Positions 17,480 through 25,259 of a stretch of 53,204 nucleotides of DNA are shown here, in pieces. How positions within the stretch are numbered: position 1 is the first letter of the stretch; the number at the start of each line of letters is the position of its first letter. A model generated the notes under the pieces. That model was not told where the DNA came from. It searched no databases and worked only from the letters and a program-made list of their open reading frames with translations. Source of the stretch: Candidatus Dormiibacterota bacterium (GTDB lineage Bacteria; Chloroflexota; Dormibacteria; Aeolococcales; Aeolococcaceae); NCBI GenBank assembly GCA_019245575.1, contig JAFARE010000006.1, positions 1-53,204 of the forward strand, read 5' to 3'. Both the position numbers and the translations under genes were made by a program.

Positions 17480-18493
17480 ATGGACAGGCGCGCTCGCCTG
17501 CGCTCGCCGGCGGCGATCGCCGCGGCGGCGCTGCTGCTTGCGGCGGTCCTCGGCGCCACCGGGTTCCTTCTTGAACGCGCCAGCACGACGATCGGTGGCG
17601 CCGCGGCGGCCGTGGTTGCCGTGGCGGGCGACCTGGTGGGTGGCGCCATCGTGCATGGCAGCGGCGTCCTCATCACCCCGTCCGGCGATGTGGTGACGAG
17701 CTATCACAACGTCGGTGGCGCGCTCACCATCCACGTCCTGGTGCCGTCGACGTCGTCAGGCTATGTCGCGGCGGTCGCGGGCCTCGATCCAACCGACGAC
17801 CTGGCGCTCCTGCAGCTGGAGAACGTGAGCGGGCTGCCCAGCGTGTCCCTGGATGCGCGAGCGCTCAGCGTCAACGACCACGTGACCGCGGTGGGCGCCA
17901 ACACCAGCGGCTCACCGCTCGAAGCGCAGCTCGCGGTGTCAAAGCTCAACCAGTCGGCGACGGCGCTCCACCCCAGCAGCACAAATGCGCAGAACCTCAC
18001 CGGGCTTGTGCAGCTGAGCGGGCAGATCCCCGCGTCGGCGTGTGGCGGCGCGCTGGTCGACGCCGGCGGCGACGTTGTCGGCATCGACACGGTCGGCGGT
18101 GGGCCGCCGGGCCAGCAGGGCAGCGCCGACGTCGCGTTCGCGACACCCGCCGCGCTGGTGGCGACGATCGTGCACGACATCCTCACGGGCACGCCCGACC
18201 CGCGCATCCTGCAGGGTGGCGGCGCCTTTCTCGGCGTCGACGTCCACGACAGCCTCAGCCCGCCGGGCGCCGCGGTTGCGGGCATCGAGGCGGGCTCGCC
18301 GGCGCAGGCGGCAGGCATCACGCCGGGTGATGTCGTCGTGGCGCTGGGCTCGACGCCGGTCGACTCCGTGGCGTCGTTGCACGACGCGGTGCAGCGACAT
18401 CACCCCGGCGACCGTGTCACGGTCGTCTGGCTCGACCCCACCGGCGCCCGCCGCGCAGCGACCGTGGTGCTGGTGGCCGGGTCTGCGTTCTGA
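17480..18493 (+). CDS. HtrA-like protein with substituted catalytic serine
   Basis: A 337-residue paralogue of the protease at 13968, with a single N-terminal membrane helix (~9-31), a trypsin-like domain and a C-terminal PDZ domain (~245-330). The ATG at 17480 fits the membrane helix. His76 (TSYHNVGGA) and Asp107 (DPTDDLALLQL) are in place. The nucleophile loop reads PASACGGAL instead of PGDSGGPL, putting Cys188 at the Ser position and losing the preceding Gly-Asp. The protein is therefore either inactive, acting as a scaffold or sensor through its PDZ domain, or a rare thiol variant. Codon use is normal, so it is not an obvious pseudogene. Confidence 0.85.
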   Translation: MDRRARLRSPAAIAAAALLLAAVLGATGFLLERASTTIGGAAAAVVAVAGDLVGGAIVHGSGVLITPSGDVVTSYHNVGGALTIHVLVPSTSSGYVAAVAGLDPTDDLALLQLENVSGLPSVSLDARALSVNDHVTAVGANTSGSPLEAQLAVSKLNQSATALHPSSTNAQNLTGLVQLSGQIPASACGGALVDAGGDVVGIDTVGGGPPGQQGSADVAFATPAALVATIVHDILTGTPDPRILQGGGAFLGVDVHDSLSPPGAAVAGIEAGSPAQAAGITPGDVVVALGSTPVDSVASLHDAVQRHHPGDRVTVVWLDPTGARRAATVVLVAGSAF

Positions 18494-18502
18494 CGCGAAG
18501 GA

Positions 18503-19231
18503 TCAGCCGGCGACGCGAAACGCAGCGACGCGCGACGATTCGGGCCGCGTGTCGAGCAATCCCATCTCGATCGCGTAGCGCACCAGCCCCGCGCGGTTGC
18601 GCACGCCCAGCTTGTCGAGCAGATTGGACCGGTGCGCCTCAGCAGTGCGCAACGCGATGTGCAGCATGTCGCTGATCTCCGCGTTGGTGTGGCCCAGCGC
18701 CAGCAGGGTGAGCACCTCCACCTCGCGCGTGGTCAGCGCGCTCTGCTGCGTCCCGCCCAGCTCGAGACGGCGCGCCATGGCCGCGCCCAACGACGGCTGC
18801 ACGTAGCTCTCGCCACAGTGCACTTTGCGGATGGCGTCGACCACCTCCGTCGCGGGCGCGTCCTTGGCGCAGTACCCATCGGCGCCCGCTGCCAGAGCAG
18901 CCTCGACCTCTCGCAGCTGGGACACACCGGTGAGCACAAGAATCGCGGCATCTGGGAAGCGCTGGCGCAGCCGCGCGATCACCGCCGCACCGCGCACGTC
19001 GCGCAACGCGGTCTCCGTGACGATGACGTCCGGGGTCGCGTCGACCGCCAGCGCCTCCTCGAGGTAGGCGGCCTCGGCGACAACCTCCAGGTCGCGCTCC
19101 CGCGAGATCAGCGCGCGGAGCCCGTCCCGCACCAGCAGCCACCGGTCCAGCAGCAGCACCGAGGTGCGCTCGCCGAGGAGCGGCGGGCGTCTCAGCGCTC
19201 TGGGGCGGGGTGCGTCCGCGAGGCCGTTCAC
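18503..19231 (-). CDS. NarL/FixJ-type response regulator with atypical receiver
   Basis: A 242-residue protein with a receiver domain (~24-140) and a LuxR-type HTH (~165-225: LTTREVEVLTLLALGHTNAEI). Such regulators normally bind DNA after phosphorylation by a sensor kinase. At the phosphoacceptor position the protein has Glu73 (PDVIVTET) instead of Asp, and the usual acidic pair near the start is Asp29-Arg30. The switch Thr101 and Lys123 remain. Glu at this site often mimics phosphorylation, so it may be constitutively active. No histidine kinase gene is nearby. It converges with the HtrA-like gene, and an ECF sigma gene lies upstream on the same strand. Confidence 0.88.
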   Translation of the reverse strand: MNGLADAPRPRALRRPPLLGERTSVLLLDRWLLVRDGLRALISRERDLEVVAEAAYLEEALAVDATPDVIVTETALRDVRGAAVIARLRQRFPDAAILVLTGVSQLREVEAALAAGADGYCAKDAPATEVVDAIRKVHCGESYVQPSLGAAMARRLELGGTQQSALTTREVEVLTLLALGHTNAEISDMLHIALRTAEAHRSNLLDKLGVRNRAGLVRYAIEMGLLDTRPESSRVAAFRVAG

Positions 19232-19282
19232 ACCTCTAGAACGCCAGACGCCCGCGAATGTCGCCCGAGCGGCCTCCGCCGA

Positions 19283-20278
19283 TCAGCCCAGGTGCGGCGC
19301 CTGGAGGGCGAGGGGCGGCAGCGCCGGCAGCAGGGCCGGTAGGGGTGGCAGCGGCAGCGGCACCAGCTGGTGCACGGCCGACGCCGCGTGCGCCAGGGTG
19401 CCGGCGACCACGCCGGCAACCACCGGAGGCACCAGCGTCCCGCCGATCAGGTTGGTGACCGGCGTCAGCAGCTGCGACACCTGGCCCAGCTTCGAGCCGA
19501 CGCTGGACAGGGCGTGGCTGGCGCTCGCCGGCCCTGAGCTGAGCTCCGCCCCGGCTTGCGCTGCGGCCGGAGCAGCAACACGCGCCTGGTGCGGCAGCGC
19601 CGGGTGACGCTGCACAGCCGAGGCGACGTGGGGCGGTTGCGCGGTGATCTGCGGCGCCGGGGCCGTGTGCGCCGGGAACGCCGCGATGCGCAGGGCCAGC
19701 ACCGCGCCGGCGGCAGCGACCGCGGCGGGCTGGGCAACGCGGTGCACGGAGCTGCGCCGCATCCATTCGAGGAGCACCGCCCATGAGCCGGCGGCGGCGG
19801 CGCGCAGGGTGGCCCGGGCCCGCGAGAGTGCCAGGTGCACGCTGCGCGCGGGCACGCCGGACCGGGCCGCGGTCTCGCGCGGGGCCATGCCCGCGGCGCG
19901 GCCCTCGAGCGCGCGCCGCTCCCGCCAGGACAGCGTGGCCACGACGCCGGCAAGATGGCGCGCCTCGAGCCGGTCGAGCGCGATCTCGTCGGGTTGCTGG
20001 CCGTCCTGCACGCGGCAACGAGCCACCGCTCTGCGCTCGCGCCCGCTGCGCCGGTGCCGGTCGACAGCGACGCGCTGCGCGACGGTCAGGAGCGCGCCGC
20101 GCGCGTGGTCCGGATCAAGACCGTCCCACTGCACCAAGCGCACCATCGCCTCGTGCACGACGTCCTCGGCTTCGCTGTATTCGACGTGCCTGCGCCGAAG
20201 CGTCGCAACGACGCGATCGCGATGCGGCGTGAGCAACTCCCATCTCGCCGGTAAGGTGTCGAGGTCGTACTCGTTCAT
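19283..20278 (-). CDS. ECF sigma factor with C-terminal membrane extension
   Basis: A 331-residue protein. Residues ~15-75 look like sigma region 2 (AEDVVHEAMVRLVQW) and ~110-160 like region 4 (LSWRERRALEGRAAG, then TAARSGVPARSVHLALSRARATL), giving an RNA polymerase sigma factor of the extracytoplasmic type. Typical ECF factors end near residue 190. Here a transmembrane helix (~182-203) follows, then about 130 residues of Ala/Pro/Leu-rich sequence predicted to lie outside. Several sigma families with C-terminal extensions control themselves through them. No separate anti-sigma gene is visible, so the extension may do that job (inference). Start ATG at 20278. Confidence 0.8.
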   Translation of the reverse strand: MNEYDLDTLPARWELLTPHRDRVVATLRRRHVEYSEAEDVVHEAMVRLVQWDGLDPDHARGALLTVAQRVAVDRHRRSGRERRAVARCRVQDGQQPDEIALDRLEARHLAGVVATLSWRERRALEGRAAGMAPRETAARSGVPARSVHLALSRARATLRAAAAGSWAVLLEWMRRSSVHRVAQPAAVAAAGAVLALRIAAFPAHTAPAPQITAQPPHVASAVQRHPALPHQARVAAPAAAQAGAELSSGPASASHALSSVGSKLGQVSQLLTPVTNLIGGTLVPPVVAGVVAGTLAHAASAVHQLVPLPLPPLPALLPALPPLALQAPHLG

Positions 20279-20360
20279 GACTGTCCCTGCCTGAAGCGGA
20301 CGCCTTCCACTCCGCCCACGCCATGGTAGCGCGTGCGGACTTCCCGCGTCCTGGGCCGGG

Positions 20361-21413
20361 TTATCCCCGGCGCAGGGTGTCCATGTCGATCACGAATCGA
20401 TAGCGCACGTCGCTGCGCAGCACCCGCTCGAACGCCTCGTTCACCTGCTGGATTCCGATCATCTCGACGTCGGCCGTGACCCCGCGCTCGCTGCAGAGAT
20501 CGAGCATCTCCTGGGTCTCGGCGATGCCGCCGATCACCGAGCCTGCGAGCCGCCGCCGCATCTCGGCGAGGCGGCCCGCGTCGAGCGGCGACGCGCCGTC
20601 CGGCAACCCCACCAGCACCATGGTGCCGTCGCGGCGCAGCATCTTCAGATAGTCGCCGTATGCGTGCTTCGCCGCCACCGTGTCGAGGATGAAGTCGAAG
20701 CGATTCTCGTTGTCGCGAAAGACATCGCGATCCCCGGTGGCGATGAAGTCGTCAGCCCCGAGGCGAAGCGCATCGTCTCGCTTGTCCGGTGAGTGGCTGA
20801 CCACCGTCGTCTCCGCGCCGAACGCGCGCAGGAACTTCACGCCCATGTGGCCCAGCCCGCCCAGACCGACGACCGCACAGCGGTCGCCGGCGCGCACACC
20901 GAAGTGGCGCAGCGGCGAGTATGTCGTGATGCCGGCGCACAGCAGTGGCGCCGCAGCCGCGAGGTCGAGGCCGTGGGGAATGCGCAGCACGTACGCCTCA
21001 TCCACCGTGATGCGCTCCGAGTAGCCGCCGTGGGTCGCGGTGACGCCGTCCTGCTCGCGGCTGTTGTAGGTGAACGACGCGCCCGGCTCGCAGTACTGCT
21101 CGTCGCCCGCCATGCACGCGTCACACTCACGGCAGGAGTCGACGAAGACGCCGACGCCGACAGTGTCGCCGATGTTCCAGCGGGTCACATCCCCGCCGGT
21201 GGCCGCGACGGTGCCGACTATCTCGTGGCCCGGCACCATGGGGAAGATCGCCCCTCCCCACTCGTCGCGCGCCTGATGGATGTCGCTGTGACAGAGCCCG
21301 CAGTACGCGATGTCGATGAGAACGTCGTGCGGTCCGGGCTCGCGGCGCTCGATCTGGAAGGGAGCCAGCGGCGCGCGCGCCTCGCGGGCAGCGTAGGCGC
21401 GGCTGGCGGGCAT
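20361..21413 (-). CDS. zinc-dependent alcohol dehydrogenase, cinnamyl-alcohol/YahK-like
   Basis: A 350-residue medium-chain dehydrogenase/reductase that interconverts alcohols and aldehydes with NAD(P). The catalytic zinc site is CGLCHSDIH plus GHEIVG. The structural zinc loop has the four-Cys pattern C-x2-C-x2-C-x7-C (SCRECDACMAGDEQYC). The Rossmann motif GLGGLGHMGVKFLRAFG follows. These features match the CAD/YahK subgroup, which usually reduces aldehydes with NADPH. ATG 21413 fits the family's N terminus; longer forms are unlikely. The gene is divergent from a small unknown gene at 21470. A role in aldehyde detoxification is plausible. Confidence 0.9.
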   Translation of the reverse strand: MPASRAYAAREARAPLAPFQIERREPGPHDVLIDIAYCGLCHSDIHQARDEWGGAIFPMVPGHEIVGTVAATGGDVTRWNIGDTVGVGVFVDSCRECDACMAGDEQYCEPGASFTYNSREQDGVTATHGGYSERITVDEAYVLRIPHGLDLAAAAPLLCAGITTYSPLRHFGVRAGDRCAVVGLGGLGHMGVKFLRAFGAETTVVSHSPDKRDDALRLGADDFIATGDRDVFRDNENRFDFILDTVAAKHAYGDYLKMLRRDGTMVLVGLPDGASPLDAGRLAEMRRRLAGSVIGGIAETQEMLDLCSERGVTADVEMIGIQQVNEAFERVLRSDVRYRFVIDMDTLRRG

Positions 21414-21469
21414 GCAGCCTATTCTCGCCGCCCGCGCGTGCCTGATGACGCGGCGAGCATAGTTGGCGC

Positions 21470-21781
21470 GTGACCGACGAAGACGAGGCCCCCGACGAGA
21501 GTCAGCCGAGCCCACCGAGCGACGCGCAGATCAGGTTCATCAAGGCGCTCTCGCAGTACACCGATCCGCTCGACGGGTTGGAGTACTACAAGGACGAGCT
21601 GTTCGAGGGCATCGACCCCGAGGCCGCCGACATCAGCTCAGAGAAGGACCCGGCGACGGGCGCGGTGGTGTACACCATCAACGACGCCACGTCGGGCACG
21701 CAGATCGTGCGCTTCCTCAAGAACTACGCGGCGCTCCTCGACGCCCACGCGGATGAGTGGGTGTTCGGCACCGACGCCTGA
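21470..21781 (+). CDS. small acidic protein, unknown
   Basis: A 103-residue acidic protein starting at GTG 21470. The first 18 residues are a disordered Asp/Glu/Pro segment. The rest (AQIRFIKALSQYTDPLDGLEYYKDEL, then TYTIND-like beta strands and IVRFLKNYAALLDAHADEW) looks globular with mixed helices and strands. There is no signal or Cys residue. I know no family for it. It is divergent from the alcohol dehydrogenase with a 56-base gap, so they may share a regulatory region, and it converges with the zinc-ribbon protein gene. Confidence 0.55.
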   Translation: MTDEDEAPDESQPSPPSDAQIRFIKALSQYTDPLDGLEYYKDELFEGIDPEAADISSEKDPATGAVVYTINDATSGTQIVRFLKNYAALLDAHADEWVFGTDA

Positions 21782-21790
21782 GCCTGCTGG

Positions 21791-22516
21791 TCAGGGATTG
21801 TGGTCGGTGTAGTCGAGGCAGAGCGTCGGCTCGCTCGGTGAATCAGGTACGAATCTGAGGTCTGTCGTCGGGCAGGCTCGGGATGGATCCACCAGCACCA
21901 TGTCGATGCGGGCATCGTGCGTCCCCGTGCACGCGGCGGGCGAGATCGACGTCGACGTCTGCGTCCCGCTGATGCAGTTGCCCGCCATGAAGGCTGTGGC
22001 GTTGCTGCCGCCGGCTCGTGTAACCGTGAAGAGCACGATCGCGGCTGTCAGCGCGGCCAGTCCCACACCGATGCGGATGAGTGTGGCTCGCCCCGACCGC
22101 CCGGCGTGAAACGCGGGGACTTCGCGCGGTGGACCGCTCTGCGATGCGACCGCTGCCGAGGGAACGGCAACCTCGGGCGCCGCGTGCGCCGGCAACGCGT
22201 CGCCGCTCACGTTGGGCAGCAGCTGCTGGTACTCGTGCTCTGAGATGGCGCCCGAGGTGTACTGCAGCGCCAGCTGGTTCATGCGTCGCGCCTGCGCCAG
22301 CCCGGTGCCACCGACGCCGGCGCCACGGCCGCACACCGAGCACAGCAGAAGGTGCGACGACTGATACGGCACGATCGGAATGAAGAACAGCGTAAACCAT
22401 CTGCGGACGGTCACAAGACGAAACCACGTGTCGTTGTGACACTGCTGGCACTGGTGATGAATGACCGGGCCGTGATCGCGAACGGTGCGATGTCCCCAGC
22501 CGAAAATGAACCACAT
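21791..22516 (-). CDS. zinc-ribbon membrane protein
   Basis: A 241-residue protein. The N-terminal ~65 residues carry a zinc ribbon (CQQCHND and, 30 residues on, LLCSVCGRG) with the FIFGWG start typical of zinc-ribbon families that sit before membrane segments. A short helical region with EHEYQQLLP follows, then a Pro/Ala-rich linker, a transmembrane helix near residues 147-168 (IGVGLAALTAAIVLFTV) and an outer ~70-residue domain with two Cys pairs (NCISGTQ..AACTGTHD and ACPTTDLR..LCLDY). The outer part resembles septum-formation or DUF4190-associated tails seen in actinobacteria. Function unknown. Confidence 0.65.
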   Translation of the reverse strand: MWFIFGWGHRTVRDHGPVIHHQCQQCHNDTWFRLVTVRRWFTLFFIPIVPYQSSHLLLCSVCGRGAGVGGTGLAQARRMNQLALQYTSGAISEHEYQQLLPNVSGDALPAHAAPEVAVPSAAVASQSGPPREVPAFHAGRSGRATLIRIGVGLAALTAAIVLFTVTRAGGSNATAFMAGNCISGTQTSTSISPAACTGTHDARIDMVLVDPSRACPTTDLRFVPDSPSEPTLCLDYTDHNP

Positions 22517-22857
22517 GGCGTGCGCCCCTCTCGTCGATTGATCCGCTTCCTGCCGCGGTCATCCTAGCCAAAACCGCCATACGCGTCAATACTTGCACTC
22601 GCCTAGTGATCGAGGTCACACAGGCGCAGTCAGTGAGACAGCTCACCCGAAGATACGAGACGCATCACCCGAAACTCTTTGGGCGCGTCAGCGAACTCGT
22701 GCGACGCACACAGTCAGCCGGCGGAGGGACGCGAACCCACGGCCCGCTGTTACAAAGTGCCGGCGGGGGAACGCTGTGGCGTCGCGTTGGAGTCTAGGGG
22801 TGGAACAATCTCGCCCGGCCTGAGCTATCCGAGCCTGGCTGGTCGCACGAACCGGGT
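22517..22857. other. intergenic region at the left edge of the tRNA-flanked segment
   Basis: About 340 bases between two minus-strand genes. It contains the decayed tRNA-Thr 3' half at 22716-22756. Translations across it (for example with GGGTRTHGPLLQ) are the familiar artefact of translating tRNA sequence, not proteins. Confidence 0.7.
22716..22756 (-). repeat. 3' half of tRNA-Thr(TGT), probable attachment-site copy
   Basis: Over ~41 bases this matches the 3' half (anticodon to discriminator base) of tRNA-Thr(TGT) at 41346-41417 in the same orientation. There are two substitutions in the T loop (22730-22731) and one missing base in the anticodon-loop region. The first 14 and last 19 bases of the core match exactly. 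The 5' half is absent. This is what integration at a tRNA 3' end leaves at the far side of an element. Confidence 0.75.
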
Positions 22858-23976
22858 CTAGTCGTCGTCTCCCGTCGGAACAAAGAGGATCTCTTTCGGA
22901 CTCTTGAAGGCGTTGGCGAGTGGAGTGACGTGGCCGGTTCGAAGATCGAGAATGCCCAGCAGGGGGTTCGCGTTGTCCTTCGGCTCGGTTACGAACACGG
23001 TGCCGGCCGGCCACTCATCCGTGCTGAGGCGCGAGATCGTGTTCGCTCCGGCATCCACGATGTACAACCAGCCGTGCTCGGACGTGGCCACCGCAAAGCC
23101 ATCGATGGGGGGAACGTTGCCGGAGACGTTGTCGGTCAATGACAGCACGGTGAGCGAGGTGTCATCGCCGCGGTGCTTCGCAAAGATGATCTCGCCGTCT
23201 CCCTGACTGATCAGCGCAAGCTGGCCGGCGAAGCGCGGCGAGGAATCAGGCAGGACCGCGTTTGAGTCAGGATCCGTCAACGCGAGCTTCACACGCTTTC
23301 CGCTCACTGCGTCCGCCGCCGACGCGTCGATGTCGAAGAGCTTCGTCAGGTGCGCGGTGTGGTCGTCCTCGTCGAGCCTGACGCGGTACACAGCCGCTGC
23401 CTCCGCATCGGTCGGATCGGGGTTCGAGTGTGAGACGAAAATCTCCCCGTGCCAGATGGAGATCGCGTCCGTTCCACCATTCGAATTCGTCTCGGGGCTC
23501 GGCGTGTACGTGTACGCGGTGACCGTCGAGGTGCGCGGGTTGATGACGTTGAACACCGAGTTCGCGTCCTCGTTGACGGTCGCGTAGAGCACATGACGCT
23601 CGGGGTCGGCAGTCAGTCCGTCGACCTTCCCGACCACGTCGATGCTGCGCTCGAGCGCGCCCGTCGCCGGGTCGTACCCGGCCACGGTGCTCTTGGCACC
23701 TGTGGGTGAGCCGTCGGGACCGATGCCGTTCTGGTACGCGGTCCAGATGAGCGCGCGTTCAGCGTCGAGGCCCTCGACTGAGAGCTGCGCCAGGTCATCA
23801 GGGCCGCTGGCGCCCGCCGGCGGTCCCGCAACCAGCACGGCTCCGGGAAGGTCTGTCGGCCCGTGTTCGGCGCCACTCGCCTCCACGACGTGACGCCATC
23901 CCTGCGCACCGGCCGCGGCGGTGCCGACAACCGCTCCAAGAACCAACGCGTTGCGCCAGCGGCGACCAATACCCAT
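22858..23976 (-). CDS. secreted beta-propeller-like protein
   Basis: A 372-residue protein with a signal or anchor segment at residues ~10-26 (ALVLGAVVGTAAAGAQGW). The remainder shows repeated strands with YDPATGALERSIDV, VDGLTADPERHVLYATV, VFNVINPRTSTVTAY and GWLYIVDAGANTISRL, the pattern of YVTN/NHL-type beta-propellers with about six blades. It ends in a Gly-Asp-Asp-Asp tail. Many such proteins are exported and bind ligands or other surface proteins; a catalytic role cannot be assigned. A 14-base element about 65 bases upstream of its start nearly matches one in the pst control region. Confidence 0.65.
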   Translation of the reverse strand: MGIGRRWRNALVLGAVVGTAAAGAQGWRHVVEASGAEHGPTDLPGAVLVAGPPAGASGPDDLAQLSVEGLDAERALIWTAYQNGIGPDGSPTGAKSTVAGYDPATGALERSIDVVGKVDGLTADPERHVLYATVNEDANSVFNVINPRTSTVTAYTYTPSPETNSNGGTDAISIWHGEIFVSHSNPDPTDAEAAAVYRVRLDEDDHTAHLTKLFDIDASAADAVSGKRVKLALTDPDSNAVLPDSSPRFAGQLALISQGDGEIIFAKHRGDDTSLTVLSLTDNVSGNVPPIDGFAVATSEHGWLYIVDAGANTISRLSTDEWPAGTVFVTEPKDNANPLLGILDLRTGHVTPLANAFKSPKEILFVPTGDDD

Positions 23977-24148
23977 GACGTGGTCTCCTCATCCTTCGCG
24001 CCGAACGCGACCCACGGTAGGCGCCATGCATTGAACAAAGCGTTAAGGACTCATGACCGAGCAACGCACATGCGGCAGCCTCCATCAGTCGCGGCGCGCC
24101 GGCACATCGCCTCCTTCGAGGGTTGCAACACGCCACTAAGATGGCGGC

Positions 24149-25234
24149 GTGGCAGACGCTGCCGGCCTCAGCCCAGTTGTGGAGCCTGTTCGCGGAACCA
24201 TCTGGGGCCCGGAGGTTGGCCGCCTGTCCGGGCTCGACACGCTGCGCGCGTTTGTCGATCAGCGCCTGCCCGACCCACCGATCACGCGGCTGACCGGCCT
24301 GCGTCCCTCCGAGGCGGGGCTGGGGTCGGCGAGCGCCTCGATGCCGGCCAGCCCGTGGTGGCAATCCGGGGCCGGCGTGTTTCTCGCGGGCACGCTGGCG
24401 TTTCTGGCTGACATGCCCCTCGGTGCGGCGGTGCTCACGAGCGCGCCCCCAGGATGGGGGATGACGACGTCAGAGCTGTCGATCAACTTCCTGCGCACCC
24501 CGACGATTCGCTGCGGAACGCTGATCGGCCGCGGGAGGCTCATCCACGCGAGCCGGACGCTCGGATTGTCCGAGGCGACGATCGAAGACGGTCGCGGCCG
24601 TCTGCTGGGTCACGCGACGTCACGGTGTGTGCTGTTCGAGCTTCCCACCACGAGGTCGGCGGTGGAACCAGTTGGAGCGGAGCGCGAACCGAGTACGCCG
24701 GACCCGTACCTGCGACCGGTTCAAGGTGACGTACGCGACCGCGGCTTCTGGAACGCATTCTCGGGTCGGGAGATCATGGACCAGGTGGCGAGCGGGGATT
24801 TCGTGCCGCCGTGCTATCTGCTCATGGGGCTGCGCGGCGTCGAAACGGGGGACGGCACCGCCGCACTCTCCATGCTCAAGTCGCCCTGGCTGTGCAATGC
24901 ATTCGGCGTGATGTATGGCGGGGCGATCGCATACCTGGCGGATGCCACCATGATCGTCGCCACTGGCAGCATGGTGCCGGCCGGGACCGCATTCAACACG
25001 ATGGATCTGAAGGTCAACTTTCTCCGTGCCGTGCTGCCCGGCGCCGGCGAGCTTGAAGCGCGCGCCTCGGTTGTGCATCGCGGTCGCACGATCTCCATGG
25101 TCAACTGCGAGATTCACGACACGGGTGGCAAGCTCGCCGCCCACGCGACCGCATCGTTCCTGATGCTTCCCGGCCGGTTCTGGGAGCACCCGGTTCACGT
25201 CGGCGACGAGGTGGTCCGCCTCCTTGACATGTGA
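24149..25234 (+). CDS. tandem hotdog-fold (PaaI-like) thioesterase
   Basis: A 361-residue protein with two hotdog domains. The second is clearest (~250-350: FGVMYGGAIAYLADATMIVA, MDLKVNFLRAVLPG, EARASVVHRGRTISMVNCEI), the PaaI/YbgC-type acyl-CoA thioesterase pattern. The first (~75-165: VFLAGTLAFLADMPLGAAV, TSELSINFLRTP, GRGRLIHASRTLGLSEATI) is a diverged copy. Fused double hotdogs occur in some thioesterases and MaoC-like proteins, forming an internal dimer. The start GTG at 24149 is likely. The last bases include the promoter of the following ArsR-SRPBCC gene. The substrate is probably an acyl-CoA; its identity is unknown. Confidence 0.8.
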   Translation: MADAAGLSPVVEPVRGTIWGPEVGRLSGLDTLRAFVDQRLPDPPITRLTGLRPSEAGLGSASASMPASPWWQSGAGVFLAGTLAFLADMPLGAAVLTSAPPGWGMTTSELSINFLRTPTIRCGTLIGRGRLIHASRTLGLSEATIEDGRGRLLGHATSRCVLFELPTTRSAVEPVGAEREPSTPDPYLRPVQGDVRDRGFWNAFSGREIMDQVASGDFVPPCYLLMGLRGVETGDGTAALSMLKSPWLCNAFGVMYGGAIAYLADATMIVATGSMVPAGTAFNTMDLKVNFLRAVLPGAGELEARASVVHRGRTISMVNCEIHDTGGKLAAHATASFLMLPGRFWEHPVHVGDEVVRLLDM

Positions 25235-25253
25235 CAATTAGGTCACCTATTGT
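25224..25253 (+). promoter_or_regulatory. sigma-70-type promoter for the ArsR-SRPBCC gene
   Basis: TTGACA (25224-25229) and TATTGT (25248-25253) are separated by 18 bases. The ATG at 25260 is only 7 bases after the -10 box, so the transcript is probably leaderless. The -35 box lies within the end of the preceding gene. Confidence 0.6.
25235..25252. promoter_or_regulatory. imperfect palindrome, probable ArsR-type operator
   Basis: CAATTAGGTCACCTATTG forms an inverted repeat (TAGGT/ACCTA arms around one base, extended by CAAT/TTG) between the -35 and -10 boxes. A repressor bound here would block transcription. Autoregulation by the ArsR domain of the downstream gene is the simplest reading. 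Confidence 0.6.
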
Positions 25254-25259
25254 GTCGCC

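Noticed and set aside
22606..22861. Short open frames with GGGTRTHGP-like translations
   Set aside because: Typical false proteins produced by translating tRNA sequence; the DNA is the tRNA-Thr fragment.
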